Counted from the first letter of the stretch, positions 44,505 through 54,154 are shown. The stretch: DNA of 64,000 nucleotides from CALMEC01 sp963777565 (GCA_963777565.1 CAVZQZ010000009.1:186001-250000), one strand, 5' to 3'. A program made the numbers and translations. The notes: generated by a model not told the origin, from the sequence alone.

Positions 44505-44906
44505 CTACGACGCGCTGTCCGGGATCACGGCGATCGCGTCGATCTCGACCCGCGCGCCGAGCGGAAGGGCGGCGACCCCGATCGTCGCGCGAGCCGGCGC
44601 GTGGCCGGCGAACGCCTGGGCGTAGACCTCGTTCATCGCCCCGAAGTCGTCGAAGTCCTTGAGGTAGACGGTCGTCTTGACGACCTGGTCGAGCGCAGCG
44701 CCAGATGCGGCGAGAATCGCCGCGACGTTGCGGAGCGCGAGGGCGGTCTGCAGCCTGATGTCGTCGTCGACCAGCTCTCCGGTGGTGGGGTCGACGGGCA
44801 CCTGGCCCGACACGTAGACGACCTCCCCCGGCCGGGCCGCGACGGCCTGGCTGTAGGGAGCGCCGGCGACGGGCGCGGGAGCTTTTTCGGTGCGGATGCT
44901 TCGCAT
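44505..44906 (-). CDS. ridA: RidA-family reactive imine deaminase
   Basis: A 133-residue RidA/YjgF protein: A-P-Y-S-Q-A-V, V-Y-V-S-G-Q-V-P-V-D-P, K-T-T-V-Y-L-K-D and A-R-A-T-I-G-V-A. It hydrolyses 2-aminoacrylate and related imines released by PLP enzymes, of which this window has several. It is transcribed away from the PhoX-like gene. Confidence 0.93.
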   Translation of the reverse strand: MRSIRTEKAPAPVAGAPYSQAVAARPGEVVYVSGQVPVDPTTGELVDDDIRLQTALALRNVAAILAASGAALDQVVKTTVYLKDFDDFGAMNEVYAQAFAGHAPARATIGVAALPLGARVEIDAIAVIPDSAS

Positions 44907-45082
44907 GTGCTGACGATACTGCGCGACCCAGACGACCGGCGGCCGACGCGTCGGTGAATCGACGCGGTCTGCCGGCGTCGTTTCACAACTTTGGTGCCAC
45001 CTCGTGACGAGACCGCTTCCCACCGGCGCGGGCGGGAGGGCGACGATCACCGCGCTCGTTCCCAGAGACCCAAGGGGGTTCA

Positions 45083-46528
45083 ATGAGAAAGACGCGAATC
45101 GGACTCGTTGCCGGCGCCGTCGGCGTCGCGGCAACGGCCGTCGCGATCGCCGGGCCCGGCACGTCGACCGGCCCGTCAAGCTCGCAGTCGCCGTACCTGG
45201 TTCCGACCGCCACCGGTGTCTCGATCAAGTCGATCCTGACCACCGGCGACTCCGTCAACACCAAGCCGGACGGCACGCCGTACCGTCTCGTAGGCATCCC
45301 GGATGGGCTCGGGGCGTTCGAGAACGACGACCACAAGACGTTCACGCTGCTGGCCAATCACGAGTTGACCAACGGGGTCGGGTTCCCCCGCGCGCACGGG
45401 GCGATCGGCGCCTTCGTGTCCAAGTAGACGATCGACGAGAAGACGTTGAAGGTCACCCGTGGCGAGGACCTCGTCCAGGACATCGCCACGTGGAACACCG
45501 CGAGCTCGAACTGGAACGCACCGGCCAAGGGCATCGCCCTCAGCCGGCTGTGCAGCGCCGACCTGGCCGCCAAGGACGCGTTCTACGACCGTCGCACCGG
45601 CAAGGGCACGCGCGAGCGCATCCTGCTGAACGGCGAGGAGTCCGGAACCGAGGGCCGCGCGTTCGCCCACCTGCTGGACGGAACCAGCTACGAACTCCCC
45701 CACCTCGGCAAGTTCTCCTGGGAGAACTCGGTCGCCAACCCCGACAGCGGCGTCGCCACGGTGGTCGTCGGCACCGATGACGGCACCGACGGGCAGGTCT
45801 ACGTGTACGTCGGAAGCAAGATCAGGACGGGCAGCACCGTTCAGCGGGCCGGGCTCGCCAACGGCGCCCTGTACGGGATCAAGGTGGACGGCACCGCCGC
45901 CGAGACCAACGCGGCGATCCCCGCCCCGGGCACCCGCTTCCCGCTGGCACCGCTCGGTGACGTGTCCGGGAAGACCGGTACCCAGCTCAACGCCGACAGC
46001 AACGCGGCGGGCGTGACGAAGTTCCTGCGCCCGGAGGACAGCTCCTGGGACCCCAGGTATCCGAACGTCCTCTACTTCGCGACGACGAACGCGTTCAACT
46101 CCCCCAGCCGCCTCTGGAAGGTCGTGTTCGACGACGCGACGAAGCCCGAACTCGGCGGGACCATCACGGCGGTGCTCGACGGAACCGAGGGTCAGCGGAT
46201 GCTCGACAACGTCACGGTGGACGAGCGCGGCCAGGTCCTGCTGCAGGAGGACATCGGCGGCCAGGACCAGCTCGGCAAGGTCTGGCTCTACGACACTCGC
46301 GCCGACGCGCTCACCGAGATCGCCCAGCACGACCCGGCCCGGTTCACTCCGGGCGCAGCCGGCTTCCTGACGCGCGACGAGGAGTCGTCTGGGATCATCC
46401 CCGCGCCGTTCCTGGGCAAGGGCTGGTACCTGCTCGACGTGCAGGCCCACTACGCACTCGGCGGCGAGCGGGTCGAAGGCGGGCAGGTCCTGGCGATGGA
46501 AGTGAAGCTGAAGAAGGACGACGACTGA
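45083..46528 (+). pseudogene. Secreted PhoX/DUF839-like protein interrupted by an in-frame TAG at 45425-45427
   Basis: Both halves are in the same frame. The first 114 residues begin with an export signal (V-A-G-A-V-G-V-A-A-T-A-V-A-I-A) and include L-L-A-N-H-E-L-T-N. After the TAG the frame continues T-I-D-E-K-T-L-K-V for about 366 residues, with L-L-N-G-E-E-S-G-T-E-G, F-S-W-E-N, V-Y-V-Y-V-G-S-K and F-L-R-P-E-D. The N-H-E, G-E-E and R-P-E patterns resemble the calcium and iron ligands of PhoX-type beta-propeller phosphatases. Relatives would probably have Trp (TGG) where TAG stands. It has a plausible AAGGGG ribosome site. It may be a pseudogene, a readthrough gene or a base error. Confidence 0.7.
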
Positions 46529-46589
46529 CCCAACGGGATCGGCGACGTGCGATGGGGTCCGCCATCCGGCGGGCCCACTCGCCTCGCGC

Positions 46590-47345
46590 TTAGAGCCGCA
46601 CGCGCACCCCGGCGTCGGCCATCGCGCGCTTGACCTGGGCGATCGAGTACACGCCGTCGTGGAAGACCGAGGCGGCGAGCACCGCGTCGGCGTGGCCGGC
46701 GGTGACGGCCTCGGCGAAGTGCTCGAGCGTGCCGGCACCCCCCGACGCGATCACCGGCACCCGCACCTCACGGTCGATGGCGGCGAGCAGGTCGGTGTCG
46801 AAGCCGTCCTTCGTGCCGTCGCGGTCCATGCTCGTGACCAGGAGCTCCCCCGCGCCCCGCTCGGCGACCTCGCGCGCCCAGGCGACGGCCTCGATCCCGG
46901 TCGGCAGGCGCCCCCCGTTGAGGAACACCTCCCACCCCGAGCCGTCCTCGCGCCGCTTGGCGTCGATCGCCACCACGATGCACTGCGACCCGAACCGGTT
47001 CGCGCAGCGCGCGATCAGCTCGGGGTCGCGAACCGCGGCGGAGTTGATCGACACCTTGTCGGCGCCCGCGGCGAGCACGTCGCGGACGTCCTCCTCCGAG
47101 CGGATCCCGCCGCCGATGGTGAACGGGATGAAGACCTCCTCGGCCGTGTGGCGGGCGAGCTCGATGATCGTGTCGCGCTCTTCGTGGCTGGCTGTGATGT
47201 CGAGGAACACGAGCTCGTCGGCGCCCTCGGCGTCGTACCGGGCGGCAAGCTCCACGGGGTCCCCGGCGTCGCGGAGACCGACGAAGTTCACGCCCTTCAC
47301 CACCCGCCCGTGATCGACGTCCAGGCAGGGCACCACCCTGATCAC
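46590..47345 (-). CDS. hisF: Imidazole glycerol phosphate synthase, cyclase subunit
   Basis: A 251-residue (beta/alpha)8 barrel: P-C-L-D-V-D-H-G-R-V-V-K-G with the first catalytic Asp, A-I-D-A-K-R with the second, T-I-G-G-G-I-R and I-A-S-G-G-A-G. With HisH it makes imidazole glycerol phosphate and AICAR. It starts with GTG overlapping hisA as GTGA and is the last gene of the his run. Confidence 0.95.
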   Translation of the reverse strand: MIRVVPCLDVDHGRVVKGVNFVGLRDAGDPVELAARYDAEGADELVFLDITASHEERDTIIELARHTAEEVFIPFTIGGGIRSEEDVRDVLAAGADKVSINSAAVRDPELIARCANRFGSQCIVVAIDAKRREDGSGWEVFLNGGRLPTGIEAVAWAREVAERGAGELLVTSMDRDGTKDGFDTDLLAAIDREVRVPVIASGGAGTLEHFAEAVTAGHADAVLAASVFHDGVYSIAQVKRAMADAGVRVRL

Positions 47346-48082
47346 GCGGCCGCTCCCCCCAGGACCTCCAGCGCCTGGGCGACGGTGAACCGGCCCTCGT
47401 AGAGCGCCCGACCGACGATGACCCCGGACAGGTTCGGCAGGCGCAGGTTGCGCAGCGCGACGAGATCCTCGAGCGACGAGATCCCGCCCGATGCGACCAG
47501 TCGCAGCGGCGGCGCCACCTCGCTGAGGCGCCGGAGCGCGTTGAGGTTCGGCCCGTTCAGCGTGCCGTCGCGGATGATGTCCGTGTAGATCAGGCGCCGG
47601 ACCCCGGTGCTCACCAGGTCGGCCGCGACATCGGTCGCGTCTCGATCCGTGACCTTCGTCCAGCCGTGGGTCGCGACCTTGCCCTCCCTGGCGTCGATCG
47701 CGACGGCAAGACGATCCTCGAGACGGCGCACCGCCCATTCGAGCAGTTCGCGGTCCTGCAGCGCGACCGTCCCGAGCACGACGCGTCGCACGCCGGTCGC
47801 GATCGCCGTTTCGATCGCCGCGCGCGTGCGAAGGCCCCCTCCCAGCTGCACTTCGCCGGGGAACCGGTCGGCGATCTCTGCGACGAGCGGCGCCTGGGCG
47901 GGCTCGCCCTCGCGCGCGCCGTCGAGGTCGACGACGTGAAGTGCCGTCGCGCCGTCGTCCGCGAAGAGCTGGGCCTGGGACACCGGGTCCTCGTTGAACG
48001 TCGTCGACGCCGCGAAGTCGCCCTGCACGAGCCGGACCGCAAGGCCGGCCTGCAGGTCGATGGCCGGATAGAGGGTGATCAC
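47342..48082 (-). CDS. hisA: Phosphoribosylformimino-AICAR ribotide isomerase
   Basis: A 246-residue barrel: P-A-I-D-L-Q-A-G, V-Q-G-D-F, L-G-G-G-L-R-T, A-I-D-A-R-E-G-K-V-A-T-H-G-W and A-S-G-G-I-S-S. It opens the ring of the fourth histidine pathway intermediate. In actinobacteria PriA also serves tryptophan synthesis; no test of that is possible here. GTG start overlaps the hisH stop. Confidence 0.94.
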   Translation of the reverse strand: MITLYPAIDLQAGLAVRLVQGDFAASTTFNEDPVSQAQLFADDGATALHVVDLDGAREGEPAQAPLVAEIADRFPGEVQLGGGLRTRAAIETAIATGVRRVVLGTVALQDRELLEWAVRRLEDRLAVAIDAREGKVATHGWTKVTDRDATDVAADLVSTGVRRLIYTDIIRDGTLNGPNLNALRRLSEVAPPLRLVASGGISSLEDLVALRNLRLPNLSGVIVGRALYEGRFTVAQALEVLGGAAA

Positions 48083-48711
48083 GCCGCGACCGCCGCGCTC
48101 ACGTGGCTCATCCACCGGGCGAGCAGCGCGAGACCGGCGCGGCTCGACTTCTCGGGGTGGAACTGAAAGCCCATCACGTTGCCCTCGCCCGCCACCGCGC
48201 AGAACGGCACGCCATGGTCGGCGGCGCCCCAGCAGGATGACCGCTCGGACGGCTCGACCGCGTAGCTGTGGAGGAAGTAGTACGTGGACGGGTCACCGGG
48301 GTCCGTCGGCGCGACCGGGCAGCGCTCGGACCACTTGACCGTCGCCCACCCGATGTGCGGCACCTTGGCCGTGGTGTCCAGCCGCCGCACCGTGCCGGAC
48401 AGCAGGCCGAGTCCCGCTGTTCCGGGCGCCTCCTCGCTCGCGTCGAACAGCACCTGCAAGCCGATGCAGATCCCGAGGACGGGCAGGCCGCGGCCGGCGG
48501 CGTCGAGCACCACCTGGTTGAGGCCGGAGGAGCGGAGCCGAGCAATCGCCTCGCCGAAGTGCCCGTCGCCCGGAAGGACGACCGCGTCGGTGGCGCCGAC
48601 CTGGTCGGGGCTCCGGGCGATGGTCACGGAGGCACCGAGACGCTCGAGCGCCTTCGCGGCGCTCCGCAGGTTGCTCATCTCGTAGTCGAGCACTGCGACC
48701 CGCAGGCTCAT
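48079..48711 (-). CDS. hisH: Imidazole glycerol phosphate synthase, glutaminase subunit
   Basis: A 210-residue class I glutamine amidotransferase: L-P-G-D-G-H-F-G-E-A, G-I-C-I-G-L-Q with the nucleophile Cys, and F-Q-F-H-P-E-K-S with His and Glu of the triad. It feeds ammonia to HisF. ATG overlaps the hisB stop as ATGA. Confidence 0.95.
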   Translation of the reverse strand: MSLRVAVLDYEMSNLRSAAKALERLGASVTIARSPDQVGATDAVVLPGDGHFGEAIARLRSSGLNQVVLDAAGRGLPVLGICIGLQVLFDASEEAPGTAGLGLLSGTVRRLDTTAKVPHIGWATVKWSERCPVAPTDPGDPSTYYFLHSYAVEPSERSSCWGAADHGVPFCAVAGEGNVMGFQFHPEKSSRAGLALLARWMSHVSAAVAA

Positions 48712-49295
48712 AGTGAGCCCTTCGTCGAAGGCACCCCGGGCGCGCGGACGTTTGGCGTCACCGCGGCGCGGAGCGCGCGGGCGAAGGCCTTGAAGCACGC
48801 CTCGATGACGTGGTGGGGGTTCTCGCCCGAGAGCAGCCGCAGGTGCAGCGTGAGCTTCGCATGGTTGGCGACGCCGCGGAGGAACTCCTCGAGCAGGTCC
48901 GTCTCGAAGCCGCCGACGACCGTCGCGGGAAGCGCGACGTCGCAGGCCACGAACGGGCGCCCGGAGATGTCGATCGCCGCCTGCACGAGGCACTCGTCCA
49001 TCGGCACGAGCGCCGCACCGTATCGCTCGATCCCCGCGCGATCGCCGAGGGCCTGGTCGAGGGCCTGCCCGATCACGATGCCGGTGTCCTCGACGGTGTG
49101 GTGGCTGCCCGTCGCGAGGTCGCCGCGCGTCTCGACGTCGAGGTCGATGAGGCTGTGACGCCCGAGGAGCGTGAGCATGTGGTCGAAGAAGCCGACCCCG
49201 GTCGCGACGGTCACCACCCCGGTGCCGTCGAGATCGACGACGACGTGCACGTCGGTCTCCGCCGTCGTGCGACGCACCTCGCCTCGTCTCGTCAT
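48708..49295 (-). CDS. hisB: Imidazoleglycerol-phosphate dehydratase
   Basis: A 195-residue enzyme with the two metal-binding repeats G-S-H-H-T-V-E-D-T-G and N-P-H-H-V-I-E-A-C-F-K. It dehydrates IGP in histidine synthesis and lacks the phosphatase domain of the enterobacterial fusion. The ATG at 49295 overlaps the restored hisD stop. In the raw sequence the same frame continues upstream into the end of hisD without a stop, which I read as a result of hisD frame errors, not a fusion. Confidence 0.94.
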   Translation of the reverse strand: MTRRGEVRRTTAETDVHVVVDLDGTGVVTVATGVGFFDHMLTLLGRHSLIDLDVETRGDLATGSHHTVEDTGIVIGQALDQALGDRAGIERYGAALVPMDECLVQAAIDISGRPFVACDVALPATVVGGFETDLLEEFLRGVANHAKLTLHLRLLSGENPHHVIEACFKAFARALRAAVTPNVRAPGVPSTKGSL

Positions 49296-50577
49296 TCCCT
49301 CGCTCCTTGCTGCGCGATTCGATCCGCCCGCACCTCGGCGGAGCGGCGATGGTAGGGGAATCCCTCCGCCTCGCGCCATTTCGGCGAGGTGCGGTGTCAG
49401 CGCCGTGACGGCGTCGTCGGAGAGATCGACCACCGACATCCTGCGCATGAACGTCGACGGGCCGACCGCGGAGGCGAAACGGGCCGCCCCACCGGTCGGA
49501 AGGATGTGGTTCGAGCCGGCGATGTAGTCGCCGAAGGCCGTCCCCCCGTTCGGACCGGTGAACACGGCGCCGGCCTGGCGCACCGACCCCGCGAGCGTCG
49601 CCGGCTCCCGCGACGGCGAGCTCCAGGTGCTCCGGCGCGAAGGCCTCCGCGAAGTCGACGGCGACCTCCAGGCTCTCGGCATGCACCAGCGTGATCGCGC
49701 CGGCAGCATCCTCCCGGCGGAGCAGCGCGTCGACCGCGTCGAGGATGGCGGCGTCCGGGCTCACGAGGATCGCCGGCGAGTCGGGACCGTGCTCCGCCTG
49801 GGCGAGCAGGTCGTCGGCCAGGGCGGCGGCGTCGACGTCGCCCTCGGCGACGATGACCACCTCGCTGGGACCGGCGATGCCGTCGATCCCGACGGTGCCG
49901 AACACCTGGCGCTTGGCCTCCTGCACCCAGGCGCTCCCCGGGCCGGCGATGACGGCGACGGGGGCGATCGCGTCGGTTCCGAACGCCAGGGCGCCGATTG
50001 CCGATGGGCCTCCGACGGCGGCGACCTCGTCGATGCCGAGCAGCGAGGCCGTCGCCAGCACCACCGGCGCCGCGCGGCCGTCGGGTCCCGGCGGCGTGAC
50101 GATCGCGATGCGCTCCACCCCCGCTTCCTGCGCGGGAACGGCGCCCATGATCAGGCTCGACGGATACGCCGCGCGACCGCCGGGAACGTAGATGCCCGCC
50201 GATGCGACGGGAACGGCGCGCACCGTGATGCGCTGGCCGAGCGGAAGGGTGGAGCTGACGTCTGTGGGGCGCGTGGCGACGGCGAGAGCGCGCACCTGTG
50301 CGATGGCGGTCAGGAGCGCGTCGCGCAGCGGCGCGTCGAGCGCGGCTGCCGCTGCGTCGAGGTCGGCTCGCGGAACCCGGATCTGCTGGTGCGTGAAGTC
50401 GGGGCAGTCGAAGCGCCGGGTCGCGTCGACCAGCGCCTCGTCGCCGCGAGCGCGGACGTCGGCGAGGATCTCCTGGACGCGCTCGGCGATCTGCGGGTCC
50501 GGCGGCGGCGGCGAGAGGCCGTCGGCCAGGGCCCCGGCCCCGCCGCGCCGCAGGGTCACGCGTCGCACCGGGCTCAT
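49292..50577 (-). pseudogene. hisD: Histidinol dehydrogenase with two apparent +1 frameshifts (near 49,597 and 49,370)
   Basis: The first frame runs from a start at 50577 through V-P-V-A-S-A-G-I-Y-V-P-G-G, A-G-P-S-E-V-V-I-V-A, D-D-L-L-A-Q-A-E-H-G and F-A-P-E-H-L-E-L. The second frame carries G-A-V-F-T-G-P-N-G-G-T-A, D-Y-I-A-G-S-N-H-I-L-P-T-G and M-R-R-M-S-V-V-D-L. The third frame gives a typical ending, A-E-G-F-P-Y-H-R-R-S-A-E-V-R, and a TGA overlapping the hisB ATG. Each join needs one base removed. Otherwise the protein is a normal length of about 428 residues and all key parts are present. It lies in an intact his run, so technical error is likely. Confidence 0.82.
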
Positions 50578-51200
50578 GCCGAACCGGCCTCGAGTCGCTG
50601 AATGAGGCCGTCGACCGCGCCGGCGGCGACCTTGTGGCTGACACGGTTGGCGATGAGCCGCGCGGACGAGGCGAAGATCTCCTCGCGCTCGACGAGGCCG
50701 TTCTCCGAGAGCGTGCGCCCCGTGGCCACGAGGTCGACGATGCCGTGCGCCAGCCCGACGAGCGGGGCGAGCTCCACGGATCCGTTGACCTTGACGACCT
50801 CCACCGCCCGTCCCGTCGCGCCGAAGTGCCGGCGGGCGGCGTTCGGGTACTTCGTCGCGACTCGGATTGCGCCGAGGTGCGTCAGCGCCTCGGCCGTCGG
50901 GTCGTCACCGACCCGGGTTGCATAGACCATGCGGCAGTGTCCGAAGTCGAGGTCGAGGAGCTCGTAGACGTCCGGGCTCGACTCGCGCAGGACGTCCTTG
51001 CCGACGATGCCGAGGTCGGCGGCGCCAGCCTCGACGTAGGTGGGAACGTCACTCGGGCGCGTCGTGATGTACCGGGTGCCGTCGGCGGCGTCGACCACGA
51101 GCCGGCGGCCGGCATCGTCGAGCGGGCTCACGTCGAGCCCCGCCCCTCGGAGGCGGGCGACGGCGTCGGCAAAGAGGACGCCGAGGGGCACGCAGATCAC
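50574..51200 (-). CDS. hisG: ATP phosphoribosyltransferase, short form
   Basis: A 208-residue short HisG without the C-terminal regulatory ACT-like domain: T-R-P-S-D-V-P-T-Y-V-E, G-A-A-D-L-G-I-V-G-K-D, R-V-A-T-K-Y-P-N and D-L-V-A-T-G-R-T-L-S-E-N-G-L. It commits ATP and PRPP to histidine. The short form needs HisZ, encoded directly upstream with an ATGA overlap. Confidence 0.94.
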   Translation of the reverse strand: MICVPLGVLFADAVARLRGAGLDVSPLDDAGRRLVVDAADGTRYITTRPSDVPTYVEAGAADLGIVGKDVLRESSPDVYELLDLDFGHCRMVYATRVGDDPTAEALTHLGAIRVATKYPNAARRHFGATGRAVEVVKVNGSVELAPLVGLAHGIVDLVATGRTLSENGLVEREEIFASSARLIANRVSHKVAAGAVDGLIQRLEAGSA

Positions 51201-52453
51201 GAGCGGCGTGATTTGAGCTCCTCCGCCACGTCGTGACAGTCCACGGTCTCGCCGCCGGCGCGGTCGGCCACCGCGTAGCCGGTCGCGGTGCGACGGACGA
51301 CGAACCGCCAGCCGTCGACCTCGGCGAGCCGGTTGGCGAGGGCCTCGTCGTCCGGGACGCCGACGACCACGAACCCTGCCGCACGTAGCGTCGCGGCGAG
51401 GGCCACCTCGGTGTCGATGCCGCCGGCCAAGACCACACCGTCGGGCAGGACGCCGTCGCCATTCCTGGCGGCGATCGCCTCGTGCAGCCGATCGAGGATG
51501 ACCGCGGCGCCGATGGCGGGGCGCGCCGATCCGAACTTGCCGACGAGGCCGTCGTAGCGGCCCCCCACCGCGACCGGCCGCCCGACGCCCGGGGCATACG
51601 CCTCGACCACGACGCCCGAGTAGTACCCCCAGTCGCGCAGGACGCCGAGGTCGACCATGACGGCGTCGCCCGCACCGTGGGCGTCGAGCAGCGCGAGGGT
51701 GGCGAGGAGCGCTTCGCAGGCCGGCTCGGCGGACGGCACGCGCGCGGCGAGATCGCGCAGGATCTCGCGACCCCCGCGAAGGGTCGGGAGCTTCGCGACG
51801 AGCTCACGCTCGTCGGCGCCGAGCGAAAGCGCCTCGGCCGCGCGTCGCCACGCGACGAGGTTGCGCGCGCGCACCGCCTCCCCCAGGGCCGACTGATCGG
51901 GGTCGGCGACGCCGAGGCCGTCGAGCACCGCGCGCGTCAGCGACACGTCGCCCAGCGCGACCCGCAGGTCGGTGATGCCGAGCGCGCGGAGCGCTCCGAC
52001 CACGGCGGCGACCACCTCGGCGTCCGCCGCGGGCCCTGGCAGGCCCACTAGCTCGATGCCCGCTTGGAGTTCTTCGGCGCGCTGCGCACGTCCGGCCGGC
52101 GCAGGACGTGCGCGTTCGGTGACGTAGCTCACCCGCACCGGCCCCGGGTGGTCGGCGAGCCGCCCGGCGATGAGTCGAGCGACCGGGATGGTCAGGTCGG
52201 GTCGCACCACGAGCACCTGCCCGTGATCGTCGAACATCCGGAAGGCACGTCCGAGACCGCCATCCTGAGCGCGATCCATGACGTCGGCGAACTCGAGCAG
52301 CGGGGTCCGGACCTCGCGGTAGCCGAACCCGGCGAACGTGCCTCGCAGCGACGCCTCGATCGCGGCGAGCTCCGACGCCTCGACCGGCAGCACGTCGCGG
52401 GAGCCGTCAGGCAGAGGCGCGACGTCCGGCGGGTCGGTGTCCACCCTCGTCAA
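51197..52453 (-). CDS. hisZ: ATP phosphoribosyltransferase regulatory subunit
   Basis: A 418-residue HisRS-like protein: P-L-P-D-G-S-R-D-V-L-P near the start, the class II core (R-P-D-L-T-I-P-V-A-R), and G-G-R-Y-D-G-L-V-G-K-F-G. It is followed by a partly diverged anticodon-domain-like region. HisZ joins short HisG and confers histidine feedback. The TTG at 52453 overlaps the murA stop as TTGA, in line with the neighbours; GTG 52444 is the alternative. Confidence 0.88.
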   Translation of the reverse strand: MTRVDTDPPDVAPLPDGSRDVLPVEASELAAIEASLRGTFAGFGYREVRTPLLEFADVMDRAQDGGLGRAFRMFDDHGQVLVVRPDLTIPVARLIAGRLADHPGPVRVSYVTERARPAPAGRAQRAEELQAGIELVGLPGPAADAEVVAAVVGALRALGITDLRVALGDVSLTRAVLDGLGVADPDQSALGEAVRARNLVAWRRAAEALSLGADERELVAKLPTLRGGREILRDLAARVPSAEPACEALLATLALLDAHGAGDAVMVDLGVLRDWGYYSGVVVEAYAPGVGRPVAVGGRYDGLVGKFGSARPAIGAAVILDRLHEAIAARNGDGVLPDGVVLAGGIDTEVALAATLRAAGFVVVGVPDDEALANRLAEVDGWRFVVRRTATGYAVADRAGGETVDCHDVAEELKSRRS

Positions 52454-53733
52454 TCCGGCACCCGCTCGATGCGCGCGCCCAGTTGGCGCAGCCGCTCGTC
52501 GATCCGCTCGTAGCCGCGATCGATCTGCCCGACGTTGCCGATCGTGCTGACGCCCTTGGCGCAGAGGCTCGCGATGAGCATCGCCATTCCGGCGCGGATA
52601 TCGGGGCTTTCGAGGCGCTCGCCGTGCAGGCGGGCCGGCCCGCTGACGACCGCTCGGTGGGGGTCGCAGAGCACGATGCGGGCGCCCATCGCCACGAGCT
52701 TGTCGACGAAGAACAGGCGGTTCTCGAACATCTTCTCGAAGATCATGACCGTGCCGTGGGCCTGGGTCGCGACCGCCGTCGCGATGCTGGTCAGGTCCGC
52801 CGGGAACGCCGGCCAGGGGCCGTCGTCGATCTTGGGGATGGCATCGCCCTCGTCGGCCTCGACCCGAAGCGTCTGGTCCGGGGGAACGCGCATCGCGTCG
52901 CCGTCCATCTCGACGCGGATCCCGAGCCGCTCGAAGGTGAGCCTGATCATCCGCATGTCGGACGCGCGAACGTCCTTGATGGTGATGTCGGAGCCGGTGA
53001 CCGCGGCAAGTCCGAGGAACGACGCGACCTCGATGTAGTCGGACGGGATGCGGAAGCGGCCCCCTCGCAGCCGTTCGACGCCCCGCACCCGCGTGACGTT
53101 GGTGCCGATCCCGTCGATGTCGGCGCCGAGGGTCTCCAGGAACCGGGCGGTGTCCTGCACGTGGGGTTCGCTGGCCGCGTTCAGGATCACGGTCTCGCCG
53201 TCCGCGGTCGCGGCGGCCATCAGCACGTTCTCCGTCGCCGTGACGGAGGCTTCGTCGAGGAAGATCTCGGACCCGGTCAGCCCGGTGTGGCGCATTGAGA
53301 AGCTTCGGCCGGCGTCCACCTCGGCGCCCAGGCCCTTGAACGCGAGGAGGTGGGTGTCGACCCGGCGGCGGCCGATGAAGTCGCCTCCCGGCAGCGGCAG
53401 ATCCACCGCTCCGCATCGCGCCAGCAGCGGCCCCGCCATGAGGACCGACGCGCGGATGCGGCTGCAGAGCTCCGGGTCGAGAGATGTCGTGCGGATGTCC
53501 GCCGCGGTCAGCGAGAGCTCGTTGGGACCGATCTCTCGGATGCTCACGCCGATGTCGTCGAGCAGCGCGAGCATCGAATGCACGTCGCGGATGTCCGGGA
53601 CGTTTTCGAGGATCACCTCCTCGTCGGTGAGCAGGCATGCGGCCAGGATCGGCAGCGCCGCGTTCTTGTTCCCGCTGGGCGTGACTGTTCCCGACAGCGC
53701 AGCGCCGCCCTCGATGACGAACCGTTCTGACAA
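52450..53733 (-). CDS. murA: UDP-N-acetylglucosamine 1-carboxyvinyltransferase, Asp at the fosfomycin-target position
   Basis: A 427-residue MurA: G-N-K-N-A-A-L-P at 21-28, R-A-S-V-L-M-A-G-P-L, and the mobile loop P-G-G-D-F-I-G-R-R-R-V-D-T-H at 116-128. D118 lies where most MurA have Cys115, the residue alkylated by fosfomycin; Asp here is known from mycobacteria and others and gives resistance. It commits UDP-GlcNAc to peptidoglycan. It is directly followed by hisZ, so wall and histidine genes may share a transcript. Confidence 0.93.
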   Translation of the reverse strand: MSERFVIEGGAALSGTVTPSGNKNAALPILAACLLTDEEVILENVPDIRDVHSMLALLDDIGVSIREIGPNELSLTAADIRTTSLDPELCSRIRASVLMAGPLLARCGAVDLPLPGGDFIGRRRVDTHLLAFKGLGAEVDAGRSFSMRHTGLTGSEIFLDEASVTATENVLMAAATADGETVILNAASEPHVQDTARFLETLGADIDGIGTNVTRVRGVERLRGGRFRIPSDYIEVASFLGLAAVTGSDITIKDVRASDMRMIRLTFERLGIRVEMDGDAMRVPPDQTLRVEADEGDAIPKIDDGPWPAFPADLTSIATAVATQAHGTVMIFEKMFENRLFFVDKLVAMGARIVLCDPHRAVVSGPARLHGERLESPDIRAGMAMLIASLCAKGVSTIGNVGQIDRGYERIDERLRQLGARIERVPD

Positions 53734-53890
53734 CGTGCTCTGACGGTATCAAGCCGCCCAGGCCGGCGCCGGTGGCCGGCAGCGGAGTCCGGGCGGGATT
53801 GACCAGGTTCGCCGGTGCGTTTGTATCCGGGAGAACCCCGCGATATAACGGCCCTGCGTCGTACGATCGGCGCCGTCCACGGGAGTGATC

Positions 53891-54154
53891 ATGAGGCTGC
53901 TTCGCATGATGCCGGGATACGGAGAGACCCTCGTCGCCGAGGGCGACCCGGCGGTCGACATCGATCGCGAGCGCCTGATACGCGAGTTCCGGCGCCAGCT
54001 CGACAGCGGCATGTGGGCGGGCGTTCCGCTGACCGATGCGACGACCGGCAGGCGTGAGGCCGTCTTGGTGACCGACTTCGAGCAGGTCCCCGCCGACGCC
54101 GAGCGCGTGCTGTTCTGGCCGCGCGCCGCCGGCGGCGCCTCGCAGGACGCATGA
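53891..54154 (+). CDS. Small protein of unknown function, first of a coupled pair
   Basis: An 87-residue protein, mixed charge, beginning R-L-L-R-M-M-P-G-Y-G-E-T-L and containing F-R-R-Q-L-D-S-G-M-W-A and V-L-V-T-D-F-E-Q-V-P. No family is recognised. ATG 53891 has GGGAG at good spacing. Its end overlaps the next gene as ATGA. Confidence 0.5.
   Translation: MRLLRMMPGYGETLVAEGDPAVDIDRERLIREFRRQLDSGMWAGVPLTDATTGRREAVLVTDFEQVPADAERVLFWPRAAGGASQDA

Noticed and set aside
48708..49709. Apparent HisD-HisB fusion protein
   Set aside because: A third frame gives a textbook HisD C-terminus and a stop overlapping the hisB ATG, so the read-through is explained by two extra bases in hisD.
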